DNA of 64,000 nt. It comes from Kutzneria buriramensis. GTDB lineage: Bacteria; Actinomycetota; Actinomycetes; Mycobacteriales; Pseudonocardiaceae. Both the position numbers and the translations under genes were made by a program. The stretch is from contig NZ_QUNO01000030.1 in the NCBI RefSeq assembly GCF_003387475.1, positions 24,549 through 88,548 of the forward strand, read 5' to 3'. This document shows, one piece after another, positions 26,750 to 35,141 of the stretch. The first letter of the stretch is position 1; each line of letters starts with the position of its first letter. The notes below the pieces were generated by a model. That model did not search any database and was not told the DNA's origin. It saw nothing but the letters and a program-made list of their open reading frames with translations.

Positions 26750-29095
26750 TTAGACGACCTTTTGGGAGGTGTTGGCGGGGATGGTGACGGTGCGTTGGCC
26801 GGCGGGGGTGCGGATCACCGCGGTGGTGCCGCCGGTGCTGTGCAGGGTCAGGGACGTGACCTTTCCGTTGCGCCACTCCAGGTCGACGGTGAAGCCGGCG
26901 CGGACGCCGACGCCGGTGACGCTGCCTCCCGGGGCCCACGCGGCCGGCAGCGCCGGCAGCAGGTCGATCAGGCCGGGCTTGGACTGCACGATCATCTCCA
27001 GCATGGCGGTCGGCGCGCCGAAGTTGGCGTCGATCTGGAAGATCGTCCGGTCGCCGAAGCTGTACATGTCGAACAGGTTGGCCGCGCTGCCGTTGCCGAA
27101 GTTGACCGACGGGGTCAGCACGGCCAGCAGCATCCGGTAGGCGTTCTCGCCGTCCCGCAGGTGCGCCCAGCACGCGGACCGCCAGGCGCAGCCCCAGCCG
27201 AAGCTCCGGAAACCCCGCGCGGTCAGCAGGTTCCGGACGCCGTCGACGAGTTCCTTGGGGCTGGTGTCGACCCGGATCCGGTCGCCGGGGAAGAACCCGA
27301 TCAGCGGCGACAGGTGCCGGTGGGTGGTCTCGCCGAGGTTGTCCGGCGACATCCACTCCTCCAGCCAGCCGCTCTTGGGGCTGACGACCGGCAGGTACAG
27401 CCTGTCCCGCATGGCGGTGATCGCCCTGCCGTAGTCCTGGTCCTGCCCCAGCACGTCGGTCGCGGTGCGGTAGTGGGTGAACAGGTCCCACACCAGTTCC
27501 TGCGAGTACGTGTTGCCGATGCCGTCCTGCGGCCCGTGCTCGGGCGACCAGTCGTGGTCGTCGTAGAGCTTGCCGTCCCTCTCGATCAGGCGCGCCTCCC
27601 AGAACCGCACGGCGCCCTTGAGCAGCGGGTAGATCTTCGTCAGGTACGCCTTGTCCGGCGCGAACTCGTAGTGCTGCCACAGGTTGTTGCACAGCCAGGC
27701 GTTGCCAGAGGGGTGCCACCACCAGCCGCTGCCGCCGTAGGGGTTGGTGGAGAAGGCGACGGCCCAGCCGGCGATCTTGCCGCTGCTGTTGCGGAAACGG
27801 TTGCGGCTGTCGTTGAAGCCCTTCTGCGTGGTGGCGGTCCACGACGACAGCTGGGACACGCAGTAGTCCGCGAAGGCGTCGAAGCACTTGGACAGGCCGG
27901 CCCGGTCGGGCAGCCAGTAGTTCATCTGGACGTTGATGTCGGTGTGGTAGTCGGAATACCAGTCCGGGTTGTTGTTCGACACCCACAGGCCCTGGAGGTT
28001 CAGCGGCAGGCTGTCGCGGGAGCCGCAGATCACCAGGTACCGCCCGAACTGGAGGTACGAGGCCTCCAGCTCCGGGTCGGGATCGGCGTGCGGGGCGGCG
28101 CGGTCCCACAGCCGGCCCCAGGTGTCCTTGGACCGCTGCTTGGCCGACGACCGTCCCAGGTCGACGGTCATTCGGTTGTACAACGCCTGGTAGTCGGCGA
28201 CATGCGTCGTCAGCAGCGTGTCGCCGGCGACGCCGACGGCCTTGGCTGCCTTCTGCCGTGCGACGGCCAGCGGGTCGACGGCGGCGTCCTTGAAGGCCGT
28301 CGCCGGCGTGGCGGCGTAGTTGGTGCCGCCGCAGACGACGATCAGCACCTCGCCGCACCCCGCGAAGGCAACCTTGTTTCCCTGCACGGAAACGCTGCCG
28401 CCCTTGGACTTCGCCGTGACGACGGTGGCGTACTTGAGGCCGTTGCCGAGCGTGCCGGCGAAGGAGATGTCGCTGCCGCCGGTGGTGGTCTCGCCGTGCG
28501 TGCCGGCCAGCGACACGGAACCGGTGTAGCTGCCGCCGCCCGACTGCGTCAGCCGGATCACCAGCACGTCGTCGGGGTGGCTGCTGTACACCTCCCGGCG
28601 GTAGTGCACGCCCTTGTACGTGTAGCTCGCGGCCACCACGCCGTTGCTGAGGTCGAGCCGCCGCTGGTAGTTCTGCACGCCGGCCAACGCGTGTGCCGGC
28701 ACGTCCACGCCGACCCTGGCCAGCTGGCCATAGCTGCCGAAGTGGACATTGTCGTAGCGGAACTGCCCGTCGTCCTGGATCTCGTCGTTGACGTCGCCGG
28801 TCCACAGCGTGATGTCCGTGACGTACACGAAGTCGCTGCCCGGATCGCCGCCGACCAGGCCGCCGAGCCGCCCGTTGCCGACGGGCAGGCCCTGCTCGAT
28901 GATCCGACCTTCGTCGGCCGGCGCCGGGTACCAGAGCACGGTGGCGCTGCCGTCGGGCACCACCGCGGCGTCGGCGGGCCGTACCGGGTCGGCCTGCGCC
29001 GCGAACGGTCGCAGGCCGGTTATCGCAGCTGCGACGCCCAATGCGCCGCCGAGGCGGAACGCGTCTCGTCGGGTGTGGCCAGCTGACTCGGTCAT
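26750..29095 (-). CDS. Tat-exported glycoside hydrolase family 95 (alpha-L-fucosidase/galactosidase type)
   Basis: Protein of 781 residues. A twin-arginine-like leader (TRRDAFRLGGALGVAAAITG) precedes an N-terminal beta domain with GLPVGNGRLGGLVGG and TDITLWTGD, a helical barrel with NLQGLWVSNNNPDWYSDYH and NVQMNYWLPDRAGL, and a C-terminal beta domain. This layout is GH95, whose members cleave alpha-1,2-fucosyl or galactosyl bonds. ATG 29095 follows GGAGGTCGACG. A -35/-10 pair is visible upstream. With the GH9 enzyme it indicates plant or polysaccharide degradation. Confidence 0.88.
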   Translation of the reverse strand: MTESAGHTRRDAFRLGGALGVAAAITGLRPFAAQADPVRPADAAVVPDGSATVLWYPAPADEGRIIEQGLPVGNGRLGGLVGGDPGSDFVYVTDITLWTGDVNDEIQDDGQFRYDNVHFGSYGQLARVGVDVPAHALAGVQNYQRRLDLSNGVVAASYTYKGVHYRREVYSSHPDDVLVIRLTQSGGGSYTGSVSLAGTHGETTTGGSDISFAGTLGNGLKYATVVTAKSKGGSVSVQGNKVAFAGCGEVLIVVCGGTNYAATPATAFKDAAVDPLAVARQKAAKAVGVAGDTLLTTHVADYQALYNRMTVDLGRSSAKQRSKDTWGRLWDRAAPHADPDPELEASYLQFGRYLVICGSRDSLPLNLQGLWVSNNNPDWYSDYHTDINVQMNYWLPDRAGLSKCFDAFADYCVSQLSSWTATTQKGFNDSRNRFRNSSGKIAGWAVAFSTNPYGGSGWWWHPSGNAWLCNNLWQHYEFAPDKAYLTKIYPLLKGAVRFWEARLIERDGKLYDDHDWSPEHGPQDGIGNTYSQELVWDLFTHYRTATDVLGQDQDYGRAITAMRDRLYLPVVSPKSGWLEEWMSPDNLGETTHRHLSPLIGFFPGDRIRVDTSPKELVDGVRNLLTARGFRSFGWGCAWRSACWAHLRDGENAYRMLLAVLTPSVNFGNGSAANLFDMYSFGDRTIFQIDANFGAPTAMLEMIVQSKPGLIDLLPALPAAWAPGGSVTGVGVRAGFTVDLEWRNGKVTSLTLHSTGGTTAVIRTPAGQRTVTIPANTSQKVV

Positions 29096-29131
29096 CGTCG
29101 ACCTCCATTTGGCGAAACGGTGGCGCCTCGT

Positions 29132-29160
29132 ACCCTGACCAAACATCCGATGAATGTCAA
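29132..29160 (-). promoter_or_regulatory. Candidate promoter of the GH95 gene
   Basis: On the minus strand TTGACA (29160-29155) and CAGGGT (29137-29132) are spaced by 17 bp, upstream of the GH95 start at 29095. The rest of the divergent spacer to 29359 is AT-richer than its surroundings and has no gene. Confidence 0.5.
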
Positions 29161-29359
29161 TAATCACTAATAAATCCGGCCGCCGTCGTCCCATCAGGCA
29201 GGCCCGAACGGTCAGTCGGCCGCCGACCGGGGTAAACCGCCGCCGTTCGGCGTAGCGTCGGCCAGGCGGGCACCCGGCCACCGCGCCGGGTCGGGTGCCC
29301 CCAACAACTGCACCTAGGGACATTGTGGACGGCGCGAACCCGTCGCGATACTCGCCCGC

Positions 29360-30154
29360 ATGTCCCTGAAGTCCTTGGCCCACAAGTTTTTCGTCGCCGT
29401 GGCGGCGTTCGCGCTGATCGCCGTGGTCACGCCGGCGGCCCAGGCGTCGGTGCCCACCATCGACGGCAGCTACGCCTTCGACGGCAACGGCTGGGCCGGC
29501 ACGCTGCTGGTGACCAACTCCGCCTCCGGCGCGCCCGCGATCACCATGCACTACAACGAACTCGGCCGCGACGAGCAGCTCGCCGGCAACTGGTCGGCCG
29601 CGACCCACACGCTCTGGATCTACCGCCCGCTGCCGTGGAACAACAGCCAGACCTACCTGCTCTACCTCGGCGACCACAAGCCGAACTCCCCGGTGTTCGG
29701 CGGCTACTTCACCCAGTCCGACGTGCCGGGCATGCACTACGGCGTGTACGCCAAGGACTATCTGCCGCTGGGCGCCGCGCGCCCAGCGAACGCCCTGCGC
29801 CCCAACGACTCCCTGCCGGACACGCTGCCCGGCTACTACGGCTTCAACGGCAACGGCTGGACCGGCACCATGACCGTGCAGTTCACCGACTGCCGGGTCC
29901 CGGAGATCGAGCTGCGCTACGACGAGCTCGGCCGCACCGAGCCGATCGCCCAGCGCACCTGGGATCCCGCCACCAACACGCTGACCTTCGTGCGGCCGCT
30001 GAGCTTCGGCGGCGTCACGCAGACGTACACGATGTACTTCGCCAACCGCCTCCAGAGCACGCAGATGTTCGGCGGCTACTTCACCGAGTCGGACGTGCCG
30101 AACCAGCGCTTCGCCGCCTTCGCCTGGCTGATGCCCGGCGGGGTCGGCTGCTAG
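29360..30154 (+). CDS. Secreted protein with two tandem ~95-residue repeats
   Basis: Protein of 264 residues: signal peptide (about 1-29, ending AAQA), then two homologous units at about 38-130 and 160-253. Both contain FxGNGWxGT, a YxELGR motif, a beta-strand run with xRPLxxxxxQTY, and FGGYFTxSDVP. This is a clear internal duplication of a beta-rich domain I do not recognise, perhaps carbohydrate-binding given the exported glycosidase next to it. Its TAG stop shares a CTAG tetranucleotide with the convergent dehydratase stop. Confidence 0.78.
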   Translation: MSLKSLAHKFFVAVAAFALIAVVTPAAQASVPTIDGSYAFDGNGWAGTLLVTNSASGAPAITMHYNELGRDEQLAGNWSAATHTLWIYRPLPWNNSQTYLLYLGDHKPNSPVFGGYFTQSDVPGMHYGVYAKDYLPLGAARPANALRPNDSLPDTLPGYYGFNGNGWTGTMTVQFTDCRVPEIELRYDELGRTEPIAQRTWDPATNTLTFVRPLSFGGVTQTYTMYFANRLQSTQMFGGYFTESDVPNQRFAAFAWLMPGGVGC

Positions 30155-31092
30155 GCGAGCAGCTCCGCGAACCGCTCGGGGCCGATGTTGCCGCCTGAGA
30201 GGATCACACCGACCCGGCCGTCGAAGTCGCCCCGCAGCACGGCCGCCAGCGACGTCGCGCCGCTGGGCTCCAGCACGATCTTCAACCGCTCGAAGGCGAA
30301 CCGCATGGCCGCGCGGATCTCGTCGTCGGTGACCAGCGTGACGTCGTCGACCAGCCGCTGGTTCACCGAGAAGGTCAGCTCGCCGGGCGTCTCGGCGGCC
30401 TGCCCGTCGGCGATGGTCCGGGGCACCGGGATGGCCACCCGGTGCCCCGCGGCCAGCGAGAGCTTGGTGTCGTTGCCGAATTCCGGCTCCACGCCGACCA
30501 CCCGGATCCGCCGGTCCAGCCCCTTGGCCGCCGTGGCGCTGCCGGCGATCAGCCCGCCGCCGCCGATCGGCACGACCAGGGTGTCCACCGCGCCGACCTC
30601 CTCGATCAGCTCCAGCGCGGCGGTGCCCTGCCCGGCCATCACGTGCGGATGCTCGTACGGCGGGATCAGCGCCAGGCCCCGGTCCTCGGCCAGCGCGTTG
30701 CCGATGGCGACCCGGTCGCCGGTGTACCGGTCGTAGGTGACGATCTCCGCGCCGTAGCCCCGCACGGCGTCCACTTTGGACTGCGGCGTGTCCGCCGGCA
30801 TCAGGACCACCGCGCTACTGCCGAATTCGCTCGCCGCCAGCGCCACCGCCTGGGCGTGGTTGCCCGACGAGTACGCGGCGATACCCCGTTTCAGCTGCTC
30901 CGGCGACAGCCGCGACACCGCGTTGTACGCCCCGCGGATCTTGAACGCCCCGATGCGCTGGAAGTTCTCGCACTTGAGGAAGACCTCGGCGCCGGCCCGC
31001 CCGTCCAGCGTGCGGGAGCGGTGCACCGGCGTGCGGTGCGCGACGCCCCTGAGCCGGGCGGCCGCGTCCTGGACGTCGTCAAGGGTGAGCAT
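30151..31092 (-). CDS. PLP-dependent threonine/serine dehydratase-like enzyme
   Basis: Fold type II PLP enzyme of 313 residues. [20 protein letters not shown] holds the Schiff-base lysine, [11 protein letters not shown] binds substrate, and IGGGGLIAG contacts the PLP phosphate. There is no C-terminal ACT domain, so it resembles catabolic threonine dehydratase, serine racemase or hydroxyaspartate ammonia-lyase rather than biosynthetic IlvA. It overlaps the upstream isocyanide-hydratase-like gene by 14 bp and is likely in the same operon. Confidence 0.87.
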   Translation of the reverse strand: MLTLDDVQDAAARLRGVAHRTPVHRSRTLDGRAGAEVFLKCENFQRIGAFKIRGAYNAVSRLSPEQLKRGIAAYSSGNHAQAVALAASEFGSSAVVLMPADTPQSKVDAVRGYGAEIVTYDRYTGDRVAIGNALAEDRGLALIPPYEHPHVMAGQGTAALELIEEVGAVDTLVVPIGGGGLIAGSATAAKGLDRRIRVVGVEPEFGNDTKLSLAAGHRVAIPVPRTIADGQAAETPGELTFSVNQRLVDDVTLVTDDEIRAAMRFAFERLKIVLEPSGATSLAAVLRGDFDGRVGVILSGGNIGPERFAELLA

Positions 31093-31753
31093 GCCCCGAC
31101 ACTATCCGGCGAATCGTCGTCAGCCGGCGACGCGTGACCGCCGCCATATCCGCCCGCGCCGCCTCGAGCACCACCGCCGGCGCGGTTTCCGGTGTGCCGG
31201 CGTCGAACGGCGGCTCCGGCGCGTACTGCATGTGCAGCTGAATTCCTTGCGCCACCTCGTCTCCGTGCAACCTCGCGGCGAGCGTCAGGGCCGCGTCGAT
31301 GCCGGCCGTCACCCCGGCGGCGAAGACCCAGTCGCCGTCCACCACGACCCGCTGGTCGACGACTTCCGCGCCGAGTTCCGGCAACAGGTGCACGGACGCC
31401 CAGTGTGTGGTGGCGCGGCGGCCGGTCAACAGGCCGGCGGCGCCCAGCAGCAGCGCGCCGGTGCACACCGACAACACCACGTTCCCCGACTGCTTCCGCA
31501 GCCAGGCAAGGACTTCCTCGTTCTCCATGAGCACGTCCACGCCCTGCCCGCCGGGCACGTGCAGGACGTCCAGCGGCGGCGCGTCGGCGATGGCCGCGTC
31601 CGGCACGATCGTCAGGCCCCGAATGTCCCGCACCGGCGCGCCGGTCACGCCGTAGACGCGGTACGAGGAGCCCGGCAGGCGGGAGAGCACCTCGAACGGG
31701 CCGGTGAAGTCGATCTGGTCCATGTCGTCGAAGATCAGCGAGCCGATGTCCAT
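31079..31753 (-). CDS. DJ-1/PfpI family protein, cyclohexyl-isocyanide hydratase type
   Basis: Protein of 224 residues. IDFTGPFEVLSRLPGS, LHVPGGQGVDVLM, the cysteine elbow VLSVCTGALLLGAAGLL and ATTHWA resemble Pseudomonas isocyanide hydratase, which hydrates isonitriles to N-formamides using an Asp/Cys pair, both present here. ATG 31753 is 6 nt after CAGGAT, a possible leaderless start. It is divergent from a GlxA regulator that carries its own DJ-1 domain. Confidence 0.85.
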   Translation of the reverse strand: MDIGSLIFDDMDQIDFTGPFEVLSRLPGSSYRVYGVTGAPVRDIRGLTIVPDAAIADAPPLDVLHVPGGQGVDVLMENEEVLAWLRKQSGNVVLSVCTGALLLGAAGLLTGRRATTHWASVHLLPELGAEVVDQRVVVDGDWVFAAGVTAGIDAALTLAARLHGDEVAQGIQLHMQYAPEPPFDAGTPETAPAVVLEAARADMAAVTRRRLTTIRRIVSGHAHP

Positions 31754-31759
31754 GCGTCG

Positions 31760-31817
31760 ATCCTGCGGCGGCTCGCCGCCGGACACGAGTGGCAGGACTG
31801 CCCCACTTCGCTAGGAT
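31760..31817. promoter_or_regulatory. Back-to-back leaderless promoters with inverted repeat
   Basis: The plus strand has TAGGAT (31812-31817) 6 nt before ATG 31824, and the minus strand has CAGGAT (31765-31760) 6 nt before ATG 31753. Between them lies GGCAG-GA-CTGCC (31791-31802). The promoters are about 50 bp apart, so their -35 regions nearly coincide and a single regulator site could control both. Confidence 0.55.
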
Positions 31818-31823
31818 CCTGCC

Positions 31824-32753
31824 ATGCACCGGATCGTCGTGCTGGCCCTGCCGGACGTGGTCGCCTTCGACCTGTCCGTGCCGGCGCAGGTCTTCGGGCA
31901 CCGCGACGAGCGGGACCGCTACGACTTCGCGGTCTGCTCGCTGCGGGCCGGCCCGGTGCCCACGACCACCGGCTTCGCCATCGAGGCCACCGCCGGCATC
32001 GAGGCCGTGACCAGCGCGGACACCGTCATCGTGCCGGGTTTCTTCCCGCTGGACGCGCCGCCGGAGCCGGTGCTCGACGCCCTGCGGAACACCACCGCCC
32101 GGATGGTCTCGGTCTGCACGGGAGCGTTCGCGCTGGCCGCCGCCGGCCTGCTCGACGGCCGCGCGGCGACCACCCACTGGCGGGACGCCGGCGACCTGGC
32201 GGCCCGGTTCCCGAAGATCGACGTCCGCCCGGACGTGCTGTACATCGACGGCGGCGAGGTGCTGACCAGCGCCGGCGTCGCCGCCTCGATCGACCTCTGC
32301 CTGCACCTGTTCCGCACCGATCACGGCGCAGCGGCGGCCGCCCGCGTGGCCCGCCGCATGGTGGTCGCCCCGCACCGCTCCGGCGGACAGGCGCAGTTCG
32401 TGGACCGGCCCCTGCCGGACGGGAACGGCCTCGCGCAGACCTGTTCGTGGATCCTGGATCGACTCGGCGAACCGACCACTGTGGACGAGATGGCCCGTCA
32501 TGCCGGATACGCGCCGAGGACTTTCGCCCGCCACTTCCGCGCCGAGACCGGCATGACGCCGCTGCGCTGGCTCACCGCGCAACGCCTGCTGGAGGCCCGC
32601 CGGCTGTTGGAGGCGACCGAACTCGGCATCGACGAGGTGGCCCGCCGCTGCGGCCTCGGCACCGCCGCCAACCTGCGGCTGCACCTGGCGCGCGAGGCCG
32701 CGACCACGCCGTCCGCGTACCGCACGGCTTTTCGCGGCAGCACAATTCGCTGA
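31824..32753 (+). CDS. GlxA-family transcriptional regulator (DJ-1 domain plus AraC HTH)
   Basis: Protein of 309 residues. The N-terminal DJ-1/PfpI-like sensor (about 1-165, with VSVCTGAFALAAAGLLDGR) is followed by an AraC double HTH (about 210-305, TVDEMARHAGYAPRTFARHF and WLTAQRLLEARRLLE). It is divergent from a DJ-1 enzyme of the isocyanide hydratase type and likely controls it. ATG 31824 is leaderless by position of TAGGAT. Confidence 0.9.
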   Translation: MHRIVVLALPDVVAFDLSVPAQVFGHRDERDRYDFAVCSLRAGPVPTTTGFAIEATAGIEAVTSADTVIVPGFFPLDAPPEPVLDALRNTTARMVSVCTGAFALAAAGLLDGRAATTHWRDAGDLAARFPKIDVRPDVLYIDGGEVLTSAGVAASIDLCLHLFRTDHGAAAAARVARRMVVAPHRSGGQAQFVDRPLPDGNGLAQTCSWILDRLGEPTTVDEMARHAGYAPRTFARHFRAETGMTPLRWLTAQRLLEARRLLEATELGIDEVARRCGLGTAANLRLHLAREAATTPSAYRTAFRGSTIR

Positions 32754-32787
32754 CAGGTTCCTCACAATCGCCTGCCATCGTGGCGGC

Positions 32788-33366
32788 ATGAGGTTCACGC
32801 TCTACGCCGGCGCGGCGCTGGCCCTGGCGACCCTGACCGCATGCGGGACACAGGTCCCGCCGCCACAGGTCGCGTCGCTGGCCACGCCCAACGCCACCGC
32901 GACCGCCGCACCGTCCACTTCGGACGACTCAAAACGGCCGCAGCTGCGGCTGGACAGCTCGGACGCGGACGTCGACGCCGCCTGGGCGGGCTACAAGGCC
33001 TGTCTGAAAGCCAACGGGCACAAGATGTTGACCGGCCGCGGCGACGAGCATGCCGGGCCCGCCGGCGCCCCCGGCGAGACGCCGGACATGAACGACGACA
33101 GCCCGCAGTCCGTCGCCGCGCGCAAGGCGTGCACGGACAAGCTCCCGTTGCAGCCGCCCGAGCTGGACCAGTCGCGCAATCCGCACTACCTCGACCAGTA
33201 CCACGCGTACCTGACCTGCCTGACCACCCACGACCTCGCGGTGCACGCCACCGATCCCTTCGGCTCCGGCTGGACGTATGACGACGGCGTGACGCAGAAG
33301 CTGACCTCGTCGCAGCAGACCGAGGTCGACCACGACTGCCGGCTCGCGTCGTTCAAACTGGGCTAG
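32788..33366 (+). CDS. Hypothetical lipoprotein
   Basis: Protein of 192 residues with a type II signal peptide and lipobox LTAC at about residues 16-19. The mature part begins with a Thr/Pro/Ala linker; four later cysteines (YKACLK, KACTDK, LTCLT, HDCRL) could form two disulfides. The pattern resembles actinobacterial surface lipoproteins of unknown function. It is convergent with the dual-LuxR gene 12 bp away. Confidence 0.72.
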   Translation: MRFTLYAGAALALATLTACGTQVPPPQVASLATPNATATAAPSTSDDSKRPQLRLDSSDADVDAAWAGYKACLKANGHKMLTGRGDEHAGPAGAPGETPDMNDDSPQSVAARKACTDKLPLQPPELDQSRNPHYLDQYHAYLTCLTTHDLAVHATDPFGSGWTYDDGVTQKLTSSQQTEVDHDCRLASFKLG

Positions 33367-33378
33367 AGCTGGTCCGAC

Positions 33379-34641
33379 CTAGATCTGGGTGCCGCCGACG
33401 CCGTCGGAGTCCTCCAGCAGCCCGAGGTCCTGCGCGGCGGCCAGCGCCGCGGCCTTGCTGTGCACGCCGAGCTTGCGGAACAGGCTGCTCTGGAGGTTCT
33501 CCACGGTGCGCACGGAGATGCCCAGCAGCCGCGCGGTCTGCTTGGCGGAGTGGCCGCGGCCGATGGACGCGATGATCTCCTGTTCCCGGCGCGTCAACGA
33601 GAGCTGCCAGCGCCACCACGTCCGGTCCGCGCCGCGCCCGCTGCCGAGCATCGTCCGGGAGTGCGCCGCGTCGACCATCAGGTAGCCCTCGCTGGCCGCG
33701 CGCACAGCCGGCACGATCAGGCCGTCGACGCGGGCGGCGGGCAGCACCGCGACGCCCGCGGAAAGCGCTTCCAGAGCGTGTTGCTGGGGCAGTTGTCTGG
33801 TAGCGACAATGACCGGGACCGACCGGCTGACCACAACCGCTTGCCAGTCCTCGGGTTCCGGATCGATCAGGACCTTCGCGGCGCCGGGCTCGTCCTCCCC
33901 GACCACCGGGATCTCGTGCTCGTCGAGGATCCTTCGCACCCGGTCCGCGACCAGGCAGCCGTCGGTCCGGGCGGTCACGCAGACCCGCACCAGGTCCCGC
34001 CGCCCGCCGCGGTCCTGCCGCGGCAACTCGATCACCGATGCCATGAGCCCCAGTCGGTTCGCGCTGGCCGCGGCGTGAGCCTGGTTGTGCACGTCCAGTT
34101 TCGCGAAGATCCGTTGCTTGTGGTGTTCCACGGTGTGCAGGCTGATGCCCAGCTCGTAGGCCACCTGGCGGGGCGCGTAGCCGGCGCTGATCAGGTACAG
34201 CACCTCGAGTTCCCGGGTCGTGAGGGCCTGTCTGGTTCCCTTGTCCAGCCGGGTGATCTCCACCGCCGCGGACGGCACCTTGATCGCCGCGACCAGCGCC
34301 TCCAGGCCGCGGGCGTAGGACACCAGCGCGCTGATTCCCGCCTCGTAGGCCCGTATCACGTACGCCGCGGGCAGCACCTCGTGCACGCCGACCATGCGCA
34401 ACCGGCGGCCGGGCTCCAGCAGCAGCGACACCAGCCGCTCGTTGCTCCAGCGGGGGGTGTCCGCCTCGAACACGGCCACCTCGGGCCGGCACAGGTGACA
34501 CAGTTGCACCAATTCCGGGGCCGACGCCACGGTGCCCGCCAGGCTGATGCCCGGCTCCCGCGTCAGGTGCGTCGCCATCAGTTCCCTGACCAGCCGGTTC
34601 TGATGCTGAAGGACGACATTCACCTGAGGATGTGCAAGCAT
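33379..34641 (-). CDS. Regulator with two receiver-like and two LuxR HTH domains in tandem
   Basis: Protein of 420 residues built as a duplicated response regulator: receiver-like region (about 5-130), LuxR HTH (140-195, LTTRELEVLYLISAGYAPRQ), a second receiver-like region (215-335), and a second LuxR HTH (349-404, LTRREQEIIASIGRGHSAKQ). Neither receiver shows a clear phosphorylation aspartate set, so phosphorylation-independent control is likely. ATG 34641 follows GGAGGGAGAG; GTG 34689 is an alternative. It probably regulates the oxidoreductase/methyltransferase pair across the spacer. Confidence 0.8.
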   Translation of the reverse strand: MLAHPQVNVVLQHQNRLVRELMATHLTREPGISLAGTVASAPELVQLCHLCRPEVAVFEADTPRWSNERLVSLLLEPGRRLRMVGVHEVLPAAYVIRAYEAGISALVSYARGLEALVAAIKVPSAAVEITRLDKGTRQALTTRELEVLYLISAGYAPRQVAYELGISLHTVEHHKQRIFAKLDVHNQAHAAASANRLGLMASVIELPRQDRGGRRDLVRVCVTARTDGCLVADRVRRILDEHEIPVVGEDEPGAAKVLIDPEPEDWQAVVVSRSVPVIVATRQLPQQHALEALSAGVAVLPAARVDGLIVPAVRAASEGYLMVDAAHSRTMLGSGRGADRTWWRWQLSLTRREQEIIASIGRGHSAKQTARLLGISVRTVENLQSSLFRKLGVHSKAAALAAAQDLGLLEDSDGVGGTQI

Positions 34642-35141
34642 TGCCGATTCTCCCTCCGCCGTCCCCGACGAGGTATCCGCAGAAAACACCCACGATGTTG
34701 GCCGGTCAATACGACCAAAAGCACCATGCGTCGCTGACGTCCAGCCCAGCGACGACCACAGGCCGACCGGTTCCGGTCAGCAAATGAAATCGATTGCACG
34801 GTGCACCTTCGCCATGGTTCCTCCAGAATCACCAGGAAAGGGGATGCATCACGTGGACGTTGGTGGCGGTCAACGAGAACCCACTCGACGGCGGCCGAGT
34901 ATGGCAGTGGTGCGTGCAGCCGGCAACAATTACCACTGCGATTACCTAGGTGTTCGTTCACCGTGGTGGCCGGCATTCGCCGACGCCATCCGTCGACCGG
35001 GTGATGCCACGGGGTCGAACGGCCGAGCTGGAACTCCGTGGCGTCAACCGGGTACTAGGGAGAACTCGCCATACCGGACATGTCGACGGCGGACCTAGCA
35101 TTCGCCTCGACGGACCGGTCGTTCTCCTGCTGGGGGTGGCG
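34642..35141. other. Divergent 500-bp spacer
   Basis: Spacer between the dual-LuxR regulator and the LLM monooxygenase. It contains a 12-codon minus-strand frame with a strong ribosome binding site (34777-34815) and plus-strand frames from 34844 whose composition does not look like protein. I see no hairpin terminator; promoters for both flanking genes should lie here. Confidence 0.45.
34777..34815 (-). CDS. Possible 12-residue peptide gene with strong RBS
   Basis: GGAGG-AACC-ATG starts a frame encoding MAKVHRAIDFIC and a TGA. Size and the terminal cysteine could fit an upstream leader peptide of the dual-LuxR gene or a tiny signalling/RiPP peptide, but chance cannot be excluded. Confidence 0.25.
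   Translation of the reverse strand: MAKVHRAIDFIC

Noticed and set aside
34844..35098. Plus-strand small frame in the dual-LuxR/LLM spacer, with an alternative frame containing a VWQWC stretch
   Set aside because: A ribosome-binding-like AGGAAAGG precedes it, but the composition is not protein-like and the WQWC frame lacks a usable start.
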